Assembly (NCBI GenBank): GCA_034003245.1
Contig: JAVEYY010000008.1
Location: forward strand, 61,063-125,062
Source of the DNA: Perlabentimonas sp034003245
Lineage (GTDB): Bacteria; Bacteroidota; Bacteroidia; Bacteroidales; Tenuifilaceae
Direction of reading: 5' to 3'
DNA length: 64,000 nucleotides
The stretch's first letter is position 1. Each line of letters begins with the position of its first letter. Position numbers and translations under genes: made by a program. Below, in pieces: positions 26,301 through 35,857 of this stretch. Under the pieces are notes generated by a model that saw nothing but the letters and a program-made list of their open reading frames with translations, did not search any database and had not been told where the DNA came from.

Positions 26301-26332
26301 TCGCCGGCAAATAACTTGTCGGCGATTTTTTT
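26301..26332 (+). terminator. Rho-independent terminator after recQ
   Basis: TCGCCGGCAA pairs with TTGTCGGCGA (10 bp, one G-U) around ATAAC, followed by seven T. It sits 58 nt past the recQ stop. Confidence 0.88.
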
Positions 26333-26478
26333 GCAACCCATCGCGAGCTATCAGCTTATAAAAAGTTTATCTTTTTTAACATTAGCAATTATATCGATTT
26401 CTAATATTTAGCATTTATTCATAATATTACATTCGAAAATAAGCTAATACCTCAACCAATCAAAAAAAGCAGGGCAAA

Positions 26479-27369
26479 GTGAGCGCAATACTCAAAGTTG
26501 AAGGATTAACAAAATGGTTTGGTAACACCAAAGCCATCGAAGACCTATCGTTCGAAGTTAACCGAGGGCAGGTAGTTGGGATACTAGGGCCAAACGGAAG
26601 CGGGAAAACTACCACGCTTTCAATTATTCTGGGTGTAAAATATCAAAATCAAGGCACATACTCCTGGCTCAATCTCAATGGAAATGGCAACAGTAACAAA
26701 AGCATTGGCGCACTGCTAGAGATGCCCTACTTCTACCCCTACCTCAGCTTGCATAGGAATTTACAGATAACAGCGCTAATCAAAGGGGCTCCCAAACTCC
26801 AAATCGATGAGGTGCTGCAAACAGTTGGCCTACTTAATCGTAAGAGTTCAAAGTATTACACACTCTCGCTGGGAATGAAGCAAAGGCTTGCGTTAGCGAG
26901 CGCACTTTTGGGAAATCCAGAGGTGCTCATTCTCGATGAGCCCACCAATGGGCTCGACCCCGAAGGCATTGCCGAAGTAAGAGATATAATAGTTCAGCTA
27001 TCGAAACAGGGTAAAACCATTATCCTTGCCAGCCACATTCTCGACGAGGTGGAAAAGGTGTGCAGCCATGTAATTATTCTCAAAGAGGGAAGCATTATTA
27101 CACAGGGCGAGGTAAAGGAGCTACTTACCGAAAAGCAAATGGTAAGTATCACCGCCGAGGATATGCAGATTCTGCTTACTGCCCTTAGGAGCATCCCCGA
27201 GATTGAGGTTGTGAAGGTACTAAACGACAGCGTCCTTTTTTCAATTGATGAGCAAACTACTATTGCTAATGTCAATTCAAGGTTAGTAGGCATGGGAGTG
27301 GCTCCCACGTCGATACAAGTTCACAAGAAAACATTAGAGGCGCAGTTTCTTGATCTAATAAATAAGTAA
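26479..27369 (+). CDS. ABC-2 type transporter ATP-binding protein
   Basis: This is the ATPase subunit of a drug/lipid or copper-type (NosF/CcmA-like) exporter. The 296-residue protein has Walker A GPNGSGKTTT, a short Q-loop region (LEMPYFYPYLSLHRN), the signature TLSLGMKQRLALASALLG, Walker B VLILDEPTNGLDPEG, and H-loop ASHILDEVEK. A C-terminal regulatory domain of about 80 residues follows. The start is GTG at 26479 (VSAILKVEGLTKWFG); no in-frame ATG fits better. The permease gene begins 15 bp downstream, so the two form one exporter. The exported substrate is unknown. Confidence 0.9.
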   Translation: MSAILKVEGLTKWFGNTKAIEDLSFEVNRGQVVGILGPNGSGKTTTLSIILGVKYQNQGTYSWLNLNGNGNSNKSIGALLEMPYFYPYLSLHRNLQITALIKGAPKLQIDEVLQTVGLLNRKSSKYYTLSLGMKQRLALASALLGNPEVLILDEPTNGLDPEGIAEVRDIIVQLSKQGKTIILASHILDEVEKVCSHVIILKEGSIITQGEVKELLTEKQMVSITAEDMQILLTALRSIPEIEVVKVLNDSVLFSIDEQTTIANVNSRLVGMGVAPTSIQVHKKTLEAQFLDLINK

Positions 27370-27384
27370 AAATATACAGCAGCG

Positions 27385-28212
27385 ATGTTTTGGACAATTC
27401 TAAATATTGAAAGGGTAAAGACACTATTCTTCCCGTCATTCAGGACAATAATAATTCTCCATGCCAGCCTTTTCGCCCTAATAGTTTTGGTTGCTGGGAG
27501 TATACAATTAAATATACAAGGTGTACAAATTGAAAAGGTTTTACAGTTTCCCCATGTATGGAACACGTTGGCATGGATTGCCAGCTGGTTTAACCTACTA
27601 CTGGGAATACTTGCAATAATTCTGGTAACAAACGAGTTTCAGTTCCGCACTTTCCGCAAGCAAATTATCGATGGCCTTACCCGTGATCAACTTCTTATTG
27701 GAAAGAGTGCTGTTTTTTCAATACTCGCCATATACACCACAGCACTAGTTTTTGCAGCAGGGTTAATTATGGGTATAGCAAAATCGCCCAGCTACGAACT
27801 AGTGAATATTGTTGACGGGCTTAATTACCTACCAGTTCTATTTGTGCAGTCACTTGCTTATATGCTAATGGCCATGCTAATGGCCTTTATATTCAGGAAT
27901 CCGGCAATAACAATTGTATCGTTTATCCTATACTTTTTCCCCATCGAACCAATCGTAAGAGCCTTTACACCCGATGCAATCGACAAGTTTTTTCCAGCCA
28001 AGGTTATAGCCAACTTAACACCCATGCCGGATTTTGTGGGCATATCTTTGGGCGATATGATGCAGGTAATACCTGGCTCAGAAGCTGAAATGGAAACAAT
28101 CGGTTTAATAGGAGAGTCTATGCCTTTACTATATGCATCAATAATAACTATTGTTTACTGCATTCTCTTTACTCTGGTATCGAGAATTATTATCACGCAA
28201 AAAAACTTTTAA
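27385..28212 (+). CDS. ABC-2 type transporter permease
   Basis: This 275-residue polytopic membrane protein is the partner of the ATPase 15 bp upstream. Six hydrophobic segments are visible: FRTIIILHASLFALIVLVAG, ASWFNLLLGILAIILV, ILAIYTTALVFAAGLIM, QSLAYMLMAMLMAFIF, PAITIVSFILYFFPI and SIITIVYCILFTLVSRII. The cytosolic loop after the second, NEFQFRTFRKQIIDGLTRDQ, is the coupling-helix motif of ABC-2 permeases such as the BcrB/NosY types. The ATG at 27385 is clear. The gene ends about 90 bp before the start of a T9SS cargo gene. Confidence 0.85.
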   Translation: MFWTILNIERVKTLFFPSFRTIIILHASLFALIVLVAGSIQLNIQGVQIEKVLQFPHVWNTLAWIASWFNLLLGILAIILVTNEFQFRTFRKQIIDGLTRDQLLIGKSAVFSILAIYTTALVFAAGLIMGIAKSPSYELVNIVDGLNYLPVLFVQSLAYMLMAMLMAFIFRNPAITIVSFILYFFPIEPIVRAFTPDAIDKFFPAKVIANLTPMPDFVGISLGDMMQVIPGSEAEMETIGLIGESMPLLYASIITIVYCILFTLVSRIIITQKNF

Positions 28213-28300
28213 ATCAACATATCGTAAAAATCATCAAAGCAAGCTACATTCACCTCAAATATTTTGTAACTTTATTTTGTATAACCACAAACAGTCCACC

Positions 28301-29338
28301 ATGCGAAAACTCTACTTTACCAGCATTTGCTTAATGTTTGCGCTACTAGTTAGTGGGCAAACTGTGCTTAAGTTCGAAACCCATGGTTTGGTTGCAGACC
28401 ATAGAAACGAAATGAAAATTACCGACTACACCGATCCTGGCCCATCGGGGTTAAATGCAGTTTGGGATTTCAGGGGATTAAAGCTAAACCGCGATTTTGT
28501 GGGTACTCTAAATGATCCAAACCACTCAAAGGGTGCTGCCATATTCACACAGGCCAATACAATGCTAGAAGAATTTGGAAACTTTTTCTTTTTTCATTCC
28601 GACCAAACGGGCATTGTGCAGTATGGATTTATGTCGGCCAATGAGACAACTCAAATTGTTTACAACAAGCCATTCGTTAAGATGCGATACCCCTTTACAT
28701 TCGGCAGCTCATTTGTTGGCTCATTCAGCGGCACTTATTTTGCCAATCAAAAGGAGTTAGGAGATATAATCGGACTTTACGCCGTTGACGGTGATGGGAT
28801 GGGAACCCTGCTTTTACCAGGCAACATGGTTTACGAGAATGCACTTAGGGTAAAAGAGGTAAAAGCATTCGACCAAACCCTTAACAATCGCAGGTACGAT
28901 ATAGAAACCGTAACCTATCGCTGGTATGTAAATGGTCATCGGTTCCCAATCCTTGTGCTAATTACAAACACAACAACCTACCCCGACGGAAAAAACTTTA
29001 CCTCTACTCAAGCCGCATACAACCCTGTGGCGCTAAAAAAGGGAGCAAACCCACTCGATGTTGAGGTACAACCATCTAACGCAACACTAAAGACCTATCC
29101 CAACCCATATCAAGACTTTATCAATATTAGGTTCGATATTTCTCAGCCAAGCCAGGTAAACCTATCGGTTTACGATGTAAATGGACGTCTTGTAAATGTT
29201 TTGCACAATGGGATTGAGAGTGAAGGCGACAAGCTATACCAGTTCTCGGCGAAGGAAATGCAACTTGGCGCTGGGGTATACATTGTTAAGTTGAACGTAA
29301 ACGGGCAGGAAATAAGCCGTCGAATTATTGAGCTTTAA
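28301..29338 (+). CDS. Secreted protein with C-terminal type IX secretion sorting domain
   Basis: The 345-residue product starts at the ATG at 28301, directly before a signal peptide (MRKLYFTSICLMFALLVSGQ). An upstream extension to 28151 would overlap the permease gene and bury the signal. The middle region (about 20-265) is beta-rich and I do not recognise it. From about residue 265 the T9SS type A sorting domain is plain: TYPNPYQDFINIRFDISQ, LSVYDVNGRLV, and the terminal GAGVYIVKLNVNGQEISRRI. Such proteins cross the outer membrane through the Por system and are often surface-anchored. A bidirectional terminator follows. It may be functionally linked to the ABC pair or merely adjacent. Confidence 0.88.
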   Translation: MRKLYFTSICLMFALLVSGQTVLKFETHGLVADHRNEMKITDYTDPGPSGLNAVWDFRGLKLNRDFVGTLNDPNHSKGAAIFTQANTMLEEFGNFFFFHSDQTGIVQYGFMSANETTQIVYNKPFVKMRYPFTFGSSFVGSFSGTYFANQKELGDIIGLYAVDGDGMGTLLLPGNMVYENALRVKEVKAFDQTLNNRRYDIETVTYRWYVNGHRFPILVLITNTTTYPDGKNFTSTQAAYNPVALKKGANPLDVEVQPSNATLKTYPNPYQDFINIRFDISQPSQVNLSVYDVNGRLVNVLHNGIESEGDKLYQFSAKEMQLGAGVYIVKLNVNGQEISRRIIEL

Positions 29339-29362
29339 AGTATTGCATAACCATACAATACA

Positions 29363-29388
29363 AAAGGGTTGACTTTGGTCAACCCTTT
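29363..29388. terminator. Bidirectional terminator between T9SS cargo gene and folK
   Basis: AAAGGGTTGAC and GTCAACCCTTT form a perfect 11-bp stem with loop TTTG. An A-run lies to the left and T-rich TCTATTTATCTTTTT to the right, so it can serve both convergent genes. Confidence 0.85.
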
Positions 29389-29415
29389 CTATTTATCTTT
29401 TTAAGTCTACAGATA

Positions 29416-29931
29416 TTATGCCTCAACATGTTTTACTGAACGGCTATACTTCCAAACTTTACTCTGATCCTGACACAACCCTTTAAGTTCCTCAATAGTC
29501 TGACAAAGTAGTGGATGAACTAGTTTAGGAGCTATCTGGGCCAAAGGCTCCATCACAAACATTCTTTCGTGCAAATGCCTATGGGGTACAATCAGGGGAG
29601 GAAGAGTATAAATGCAGCTATCAAACAAAAGTATGTCGATATCAACCGTTCGGGCCTCGTACTCACCAACGCTCTTCAGCCGGTTACGACCTAATTGGTT
29701 TTCAATCTTGTTGCAGATATCGAGTAAACACAAAGCCGACAGTGGTGTTTCAACCTCAATCACCTGATTTAAAAAAGTTCTTTGATGGCTAAATCCCCAA
29801 GGTTCGGATTCATAAATATCGGACTGGCTAACAATTTCGCCTATATGAAGCTTTATTTGTTCGCGGGTTAGGGCAAGGTATTCCTCTCTGTCGCCCAAAT
29901 TACCGCCTATGGATAAAAAAACTCTATGCAT
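29416..29931 (-). CDS. folK: 2-amino-4-hydroxy-6-hydroxymethyldihydropteridine pyrophosphokinase
   Basis: FolK transfers pyrophosphate from ATP to the pterin alcohol in folate biosynthesis, in the cytosol. The product, 171 residues from the ATG at 29931, shows LSIGGNLGDREEYL, the pterin and loop region YESEPWGFSHQRTFLNQVIEVET, ENQLGR, the metal motif RTVDIDILLFD, and IVPHRHLHERMFVMEPLAQI. A TTG at 29964 would add 11 residues, but the protein family starts at MHRVFLSIGGN, so the ATG is chosen. It is divergent from sppA and shares the terminator at 29363-29388 with the T9SS cargo gene. Confidence 0.95.
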   Translation of the reverse strand: MHRVFLSIGGNLGDREEYLALTREQIKLHIGEIVSQSDIYESEPWGFSHQRTFLNQVIEVETPLSALCLLDICNKIENQLGRNRLKSVGEYEARTVDIDILLFDSCIYTLPPLIVPHRHLHERMFVMEPLAQIAPKLVHPLLCQTIEELKGLCQDQSKVWKYSRSVKHVEA

Positions 29932-30067
29932 TTCTAGTAATTCTGTGGTGAAAATATTCTGCAAAGTTTACCTAAATAATCAAATAAATCAACCCCGGTA
30001 AAACATTTTTTCATAATTTTAACTCGATATTTTAAACGCAACCTAACTACATAAACCCAAAAGCGAT

Positions 30068-31837
30068 ATGAAAGATTTCTTCAAGTACTTACTAGCAACA
30101 ATTCTGGGTGTGCTAATCACATCATTCCTCGGAATTTTCATCTTCTTTGGAATTATCGGCACGGTTATGTCAAAATCCGACAAGCCCACTGAGGTAAAGG
30201 AAAATTCCATGTTGGTTATCAAATTTGACAAGGAGATTGCCGATAGGGGAACAAAAAACCCCATGGCAAACTTCGATTTCATGAGTCTTACACCGCAATC
30301 GACCATTGGCCTCAACGACATACTTAAGGCCATTAGCAATGCAGCCGAGGACGACAAAATTAAAGGGATTTACATCGAAAATGAGAATATTCCCGGTGGT
30401 GCAGCAACCCTCGAGGAGATTCGCAATGCCCTTATCAAGTTCAAGGAAACGGGCAAATTCATCATCAGCTACAGCAACGTTTATGGCCAAAAGAGCTACT
30501 ACCTGTCGTCAATCTCCGACAAGGTGTTGCTTAACCCTCTTGGTGTAGTTGAATGGGTCGGTTTAAGAAGCGAGATAATGTTCTACAAGCATGCATTGGC
30601 AAAACTTGGGGTTGAGGCGCAAATTCTTCGCCATGGTAAATTCAAGTCGGCCGTTGAGCCCTTTATGTACGATAAGATGAGCCCCGAAAACCGGGAGCAA
30701 ATCCTCACCTACATGGGATCAATTTGGAATCATTGGGTCGATGGAATTGCACAAGCCAGAGGATTAGAAGTAAATAAGCTTAACCTGCTGGCCGATAATC
30801 TTACCGTTCGGAATGCAGAGACTGCACTTGAGCATGGGCTAATCGATAGCATAGTATACAAGGATCAGGTTATCGATCTGCTAAAAGAACTCACCAACAC
30901 CAAACAGAAAGAAGACATAAACTCAGTGGGAATAGAGCAGTACGCCAAAGTTCCTTCACCCCGAAAACACAAAGGACTTATCAAGGAGAAGGTTGCCGTT
31001 ATTTACGCATCGGGCAGCATCGTAATGGGCGAAAAAACCGAAGGTGAAATTGGCGGCGATGGCTTTGCTCGCTCCATCCGCGAAGCTCGTCGCGATAGTT
31101 CAGTAAAAGCAATCGTACTTAGGGTTAACTCACCTGGAGGAAGCGCTTTGGCGTCGGAGCTAATATGGCGCGAAATGGCCCTTGCCCGTGAGGTTAAACC
31201 CGTAATTGTATCGATGGGTGATGTTGCCGCTTCGGGCGGATACTACATTGCAGCTCCTGCCGATGTTATTGTTGCCAGTCAAACAACAATAACAGGTTCC
31301 ATTGGTGTATTTGGCATGTATCCTAATGTGCAGGAAGGGATGAACAAGAAGTTGGGTATCCATGTAGATGTAGCCAAAACCAACAAGAGTGCCGATTTTG
31401 GATCGATTTATCGTCCGCTAACAGCCGAAGAAAGAGCCGTTGGCCAACTTGGTGTTGAGGATATCTACACCACGTTTATTGGTCACGTATCGGCAGGAAG
31501 AGGAATAAGCGTTGAGCAGGTTGATGAGATTGGCCAAGGCCGCGTGTGGAGTGGTGCAAATGCCATCGGAATTAAATTGGTTGATGAGTTTGGTGGGCTG
31601 GAACGAGCCATTGAGATTGCTGCCGAAAAAGCGAACCTTGAACAATATCGCATTTCGGAACTACCCAAGCAGGAAGATCCTTTCCAAGCTCTTATCAAGG
31701 AACTAACAGGATCTGCAAAGATTAAATTATTTGAGAAGGAATTTGGTATGGCATACAAGCAGTTTGAGCGAATCCAAAGTATTATTGAAAACAGGGGCGT
31801 TCAAGCACGTATTCCTTACGATGTGGAATTATACTAG
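30068..31837 (+). CDS. sppA: Signal peptide peptidase SppA, 67-kDa type
   Basis: SppA is a membrane-anchored serine protease with a Ser-Lys dyad that degrades cleaved signal peptides. The 589-residue protein has one N-terminal helix (LLATILGVLITSFLGIFIFF). Two tandem crotonase-like domains follow. The first holds the general-base lysine region SYYLSSISDKVLLNPLGVVEW. The second holds LRVNSPGGSALASE and the nucleophile region SMGDVAASGGYYIAAPAD. The full duplicated form matches the E. coli enzyme rather than the short Bacillus type. It is divergent from folK and ends in a strong terminator. Confidence 0.94.
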   Translation: MKDFFKYLLATILGVLITSFLGIFIFFGIIGTVMSKSDKPTEVKENSMLVIKFDKEIADRGTKNPMANFDFMSLTPQSTIGLNDILKAISNAAEDDKIKGIYIENENIPGGAATLEEIRNALIKFKETGKFIISYSNVYGQKSYYLSSISDKVLLNPLGVVEWVGLRSEIMFYKHALAKLGVEAQILRHGKFKSAVEPFMYDKMSPENREQILTYMGSIWNHWVDGIAQARGLEVNKLNLLADNLTVRNAETALEHGLIDSIVYKDQVIDLLKELTNTKQKEDINSVGIEQYAKVPSPRKHKGLIKEKVAVIYASGSIVMGEKTEGEIGGDGFARSIREARRDSSVKAIVLRVNSPGGSALASELIWREMALAREVKPVIVSMGDVAASGGYYIAAPADVIVASQTTITGSIGVFGMYPNVQEGMNKKLGIHVDVAKTNKSADFGSIYRPLTAEERAVGQLGVEDIYTTFIGHVSAGRGISVEQVDEIGQGRVWSGANAIGIKLVDEFGGLERAIEIAAEKANLEQYRISELPKQEDPFQALIKELTGSAKIKLFEKEFGMAYKQFERIQSIIENRGVQARIPYDVELY

Positions 31838-31856
31838 TTTTTAAGTTTTCGTCGAC

Positions 31857-31890
31857 AAAAAGCTCTGACTTTTAGGTCAGGGCTTTTTTT
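31857..31890 (+). terminator. Rho-independent terminator of sppA
   Basis: AAAGCTCTGAC pairs with GTCAGGGCTTT (11 bp, one G-U) and is followed by a long T run. Confidence 0.88.
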
Positions 31891-32005
31891 GTTTTTTTTA
31901 ACGCTGAAACTAAGGTGTAATGGGATTGTGGACTGAAATTTGTTATAAGAATAACATCCAGCAAATCAAAATCGTCAGTTTTCAAACCCATAACAGTAGT
32001 AGGAC

Positions 32006-32665
32006 ATGAATTTTTTGGCTCATCTTTATCTTTCCGGTGATAATGTTGACGTTAGGATGGGCAACCTTGTTGGCGATTTTGTGAAAGGCCGGTCCCTAAG
32101 CCGCTACCCCGACGGCGTTCAGAAGGGAATCTACCTGCACAGAGCAATAGATTTTTACACCGACACCCACCCTGCCACATTTGAGGTGCGGCAACTTTTT
32201 CGTCAGGGCTACAGAAAATACGCTGGCGTGGTTGTGGATGTGTTTTTTGACCACTTTCTGGCTCGATACTGGGGAACATTCTCCCCATATCCACTAAGGG
32301 GCTTTACCCGAAAGTTTTACTATCAAATGGCTTTACGTTACCGCGAACTGCCTAAGTCGGTGCGTAACCTTTTGCCCTTACTTATACAAAGCAACAGGCT
32401 GTACAGCTACCATAAGGTAGAGGGAGTTGAGCAGGCGCTTGAAATCATGAGCCGGGTAACATCGTTGCCCGATGAGACAAAATTTGCCATTGAAACGCTA
32501 AACTACCACTACTCATATATCAGGGATCAATTTCTGATATTTTTCCCCGATATAATTGAGTTTGTAAAACTCGACTACAACGTGGTTCCCTCGGGATGGA
32601 AAGAGGATCTAGTCCAACCGGGAGCTATCGAGCTTGAGGAGAATAAAGAGCAGGATAGTGAATGA
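32006..32665 (+). CDS. acpH: Acyl carrier protein phosphodiesterase (AcpH, DUF479)
   Basis: AcpH removes 4'-phosphopantetheine from holo-ACP. The 219-residue protein is helical and carries the HD-like metal motif pattern of the family: MNFLAHLYLSG at the start, GNLVGDFVKG, GIYLHRAIDFYTDTHP, VDVFFDHFLARYW, and late VEQALEIMSRV. The usual length is about 190-200; the last 20 or so residues (rich in Glu and Lys) are extra. That extra tail is exactly the part that overlaps rodA on the other strand (57 bp). The ATG at 32006 is the conserved start. Confidence 0.9.
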   Translation: MNFLAHLYLSGDNVDVRMGNLVGDFVKGRSLSRYPDGVQKGIYLHRAIDFYTDTHPATFEVRQLFRQGYRKYAGVVVDVFFDHFLARYWGTFSPYPLRGFTRKFYYQMALRYRELPKSVRNLLPLLIQSNRLYSYHKVEGVEQALEIMSRVTSLPDETKFAIETLNYHYSYIRDQFLIFFPDIIEFVKLDYNVVPSGWKEDLVQPGAIELEENKEQDSE

Positions 32666-34024
32666 CCACAACGAAGAACCCCCGTAGCTGAAAAAGGGGA
32701 GGGGAATTCCAATAACCGGGAACAACCCAATGGTCATGGCTACATTAATCCCAATGTGGAAGAATAATATCGACACAACTCCGTAGGCGTAAATCCTGGT
32801 AAATGCCTCCTTTTGCCTTTCGGCAATTTTTACGAGTCGGAGCAACAATGCAAGAAACAAGCCTAAAACCACTACCGATCCAACAAATCCCCACTCCTCG
32901 CCTACTGTGCAAAAGATAAAGTCGGTACTTTGTTCGGGTACAAAGTTGAACTTAGTTTGGGTACCCTGCAAGAAACCTTTCCCCGAAAACCCTCCCGATC
33001 CAATGGCAATTTTCGATTGGTTAACGTTGTATCCCCAACCCAAAGGGTCGGTATCGATACCAAGCAAATCGTTTATCCTGTCACGATGATGAACATCTAG
33101 TACGTTATGAAAAATATAGTCGACACTAAAACTAAATAGCGTTGTGCTCACAAGGAAAAACAGGAGGAACAAAATATACTTAGCCTTATTTATGAATGAG
33201 TACACCAAGGCCACTGGAATAATTAAACCAACAGGGGCAAGAACAATGTAATATGTAGATATATTTAGATTAAAGAATTCCGATGCGCCATACAGAATGG
33301 CAATCATCCCAAACAACCCAATGGTTAAGCGAATTACATCCTGAATTTTTCGACCGAGGATAGCAAATAGCACTATAGTAATAACAATTACCCCAACCAA
33401 AACTACCAGCTTATTAAACAAGAGCACGGCAATGAAAAGCCCAACAAAGAAGGCTAACAAACCCATTACCCAGTGCGGCATCCCCTCGCGGTAAAAAACA
33501 AAAACAAACGAAGAGTAAACCAGTGCTGTCCCTGCATCGTTTTGCATCAAAATTAGTGATACGGGCAGGAAAACGAGTAGCCCAGTTTTAATGTACGAAC
33601 CTGCTGATTTCAGCTTAAATCCATAGGAACTCATATACTTTGCCAATGCCAGTGCTGTGGCAAACTTGGCAAACTCTGCTGGTTGAATCCTAGCACCTCC
33701 CAGCTGAATCCACGATTTTGACGCATTAACCTCAACCCCAAAGAAAACAACAAAAACAAGTATAATTATGATAAAGATGTAAAAGTAGTTTGCAAAAACC
33801 ACGTAAAACCTTGAGTCGATTAGCATGATAACAGTAGCAATACCAATGGCCATAACAATCCATACTAACTGCATCCCATAACGCTGCGAGGTATCGAATA
33901 TGCTGATGTGATCCTCGGAGAAAACAGCCGCATAAATATTAACCCACCCCATTATCATTAAGGTAAGGTACAGAATAACTGTAGGCCAATCGAGCCATCT
34001 CAAGAAATTGCTATTTCTTCTCAC
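32609..34024 (-). CDS. rodA: Rod-shape SEDS peptidoglycan polymerase RodA
   Basis: RodA polymerises lipid II into glycan strands together with PBP2 during cell elongation. The 471-residue protein has the SEDS fold of about ten membrane helices. It shows IQLGGARIQPAEFAKFATAL, the conserved Asp region LMQNDAGTALV, the large periplasmic loop with KIAIGSGGFSGKGFLQGTQTKFNFVPEQSTDFIFCTVGEEWGF, and the terminal GIPLPFFSYGGSS. It overlaps the end of mrdA by 14 bp, so translation is coupled, and it is the last gene of the mre operon. Its final codons run antisense through the end of acpH. No terminator is visible after it. Confidence 0.95.
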   Translation of the reverse strand: MRRNSNFLRWLDWPTVILYLTLMIMGWVNIYAAVFSEDHISIFDTSQRYGMQLVWIVMAIGIATVIMLIDSRFYVVFANYFYIFIIIILVFVVFFGVEVNASKSWIQLGGARIQPAEFAKFATALALAKYMSSYGFKLKSAGSYIKTGLLVFLPVSLILMQNDAGTALVYSSFVFVFYREGMPHWVMGLLAFFVGLFIAVLLFNKLVVLVGVIVITIVLFAILGRKIQDVIRLTIGLFGMIAILYGASEFFNLNISTYYIVLAPVGLIIPVALVYSFINKAKYILFLLFFLVSTTLFSFSVDYIFHNVLDVHHRDRINDLLGIDTDPLGWGYNVNQSKIAIGSGGFSGKGFLQGTQTKFNFVPEQSTDFIFCTVGEEWGFVGSVVVLGLFLALLLRLVKIAERQKEAFTRIYAYGVVSILFFHIGINVAMTIGLFPVIGIPLPFFSYGGSSLWSFTILLFILLKLDSSRLD

Positions 34025-35840
34025 TGCGATCTAGTAAAACTGCGTTTAATATTCGTTGTTCCACCCAGGTGCGTTTCACCTCACCCGTTAGATACTTCTC
34101 AATCATAAGGCTGGCAATTGGAGCTGCCCACGTGGAGCCAAATCCAGCATTTTCAATGTACGCCGCAATGGCAATTTGCGGATTATCTTTGGGCGCAAAG
34201 GCTACAAAAACCGAGTGGTCCTTACCGTGTGGATTCTGTGATGTTCCTGTTTTACCACAAACTGTAATACCTGGAATTGCCGCAGCGCGGGCTGTTCCCC
34301 CCTCGGCATGAACCGCTTTATCCATTCCCTCAATCACGTATGAAAACCAAGCTGAGTCAACCGTGGTGTAATTTTGCAGGCCAAATCTTGCCTCTTTGGC
34401 ATCACCACCTCCAATACCCTTTACCAAATGAGGAGTATAGTAGAATCCCCTATTGGCAATTGCAGCTGTCATGTTCGCCATTTGAAGTGGCGTAGTTCCT
34501 AGTTCTCCCTGTCCTATAGCCAAAGAAATAATTGTTAATGAACTCCAGCCGCCTTTTCTAAAATATCGATCGTAAAAGCTAATACTAGGAACAATTCCTG
34601 CCAGCTCGTTGGGTTGATCAATATTCAGCTTCTTCCCAAACCCAAACGACTCAACATGGTTTTTCCAGTTGGTAAAACCTTTCTCAACACCACCCAAGCT
34701 AGGCTTATCGATGATATTTCGAAAAACATGGCAGTAGTATGTATTACACGAAACCTGTATGGACTGTATCAAATCGGTTGGCGAAATATGATGTCTGCAG
34801 CCAACACCACGCCCTATCCTGTATCCACCGTCGCAGGAGTATCTGGTTTGAGGGAATACCACTCCCTCCTGAAGTCCAATAAGCGCATTTACAATTTTAA
34901 ATGTTGATCCCGGAGGATATAATGCCATTAGCGATCGGTTGAAAAGTGGACTAAGGCTATCGGCTTCGAGCATCCTAAAGTTTGATGTACGAGGTCGACC
35001 AACGAGCAAATTGGGATCATAGTTAGGGCTGGAGATCATGGCCAAAATTTCGCCGGTGGAGGGCTCAATGGCAACCACGGAACCAATCTTATTCTGCATA
35101 AGCAACTCACCATACTCCTGCAGTGTTGCATCTATAGTAGTTGTAATATCTTTCCCTAGCACAGCTATGGTATCGAATCGTCCTTCGGCGTACGATCCTT
35201 TGATGTGGTTGTGAACATCAACAAGGTACACATTCACTCCTTTCTTTCCCCGCAATTCCTCCTCGTATGAACGTTCTAAACCGCTAACGCCAATGTAATC
35301 GCCCATACGATAGTATGGATTATTGGCGATTATTCGATCATCAACCTCACCCACATAGCCCAACAGGTGGGCAGCAATATTACGTGGATAGGCCCTTAAG
35401 GTACGAGGCTGAACATAAAACCCAGGATATTTAAAGAGTTTCTCCTGAAGCACGGCATAGCTTTCGGCCGAAAGCTGCTTAAGAAATACGGATGGACGAA
35501 ACGATGAGTGCCTGCGCGCCTCGCGAAGGGTTGTTTCCAGCTGTTCTTTTGGAATACCTAGAATACCACAAAACTCAAGGGTGTCGAATTGTTTTACCTG
35601 ACGAGGAATCACCATTAAATCGTATGCTGCCTGGTTGTATACCAGCAGCTCATTATTCCGATCGTAAATTAATCCTCGGGCGGGATACTGAGTGACATAC
35701 CTTAGCACATTATTACTTGCCGACATCCGGTATGAGTGCTCAAGTACCTGTAGATGGAACAAACGAATAGCTATAACTACAAAGGCCAGAACCATTATTC
35801 CGGTTATGATGTATCGCTTATCGGTACTTACGGTTTGCAC
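34011..35840 (-). CDS. mrdA: Penicillin-binding protein 2, peptidoglycan transpeptidase
   Basis: PBP2 is the class B transpeptidase of the elongasome and activates RodA. The 609-residue protein has an N-terminal membrane helix (about 11-29), a pedestal domain (QYPARGLIYDRNNELL, then ERSYEEELRG), and the transpeptidase domain. The three active-site motifs are intact: STFK (Ser312-Lys315), SCN (364-366) and KTGT (530-533). GQGELGTTPLQMA precedes the last. It starts 17 bp after the mreD stop and overlaps rodA, in the standard mreBCD-mrdA-rodA order. Confidence 0.96.
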   Translation of the reverse strand: MQTVSTDKRYIITGIMVLAFVVIAIRLFHLQVLEHSYRMSASNNVLRYVTQYPARGLIYDRNNELLVYNQAAYDLMVIPRQVKQFDTLEFCGILGIPKEQLETTLREARRHSSFRPSVFLKQLSAESYAVLQEKLFKYPGFYVQPRTLRAYPRNIAAHLLGYVGEVDDRIIANNPYYRMGDYIGVSGLERSYEEELRGKKGVNVYLVDVHNHIKGSYAEGRFDTIAVLGKDITTTIDATLQEYGELLMQNKIGSVVAIEPSTGEILAMISSPNYDPNLLVGRPRTSNFRMLEADSLSPLFNRSLMALYPPGSTFKIVNALIGLQEGVVFPQTRYSCDGGYRIGRGVGCRHHISPTDLIQSIQVSCNTYYCHVFRNIIDKPSLGGVEKGFTNWKNHVESFGFGKKLNIDQPNELAGIVPSISFYDRYFRKGGWSSLTIISLAIGQGELGTTPLQMANMTAAIANRGFYYTPHLVKGIGGGDAKEARFGLQNYTTVDSAWFSYVIEGMDKAVHAEGGTARAAAIPGITVCGKTGTSQNPHGKDHSVFVAFAPKDNPQIAIAAYIENAGFGSTWAAPIASLMIEKYLTGEVKRTWVEQRILNAVLLDRSEKK

Positions 35841-35857
35841 AGCTCGATTATTAAATG

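Noticed and set aside
28151..28300. Upstream extension of the T9SS cargo gene
   Set aside because: It would overlap the permease gene and place 50 residues before a clear signal peptide.
34120..34140. CCACGTGG palindrome near 34130 as a parS site
   Set aside because: Only the 8-bp core is palindromic and it lies in mrdA coding sequence; the flanks do not fit parS.
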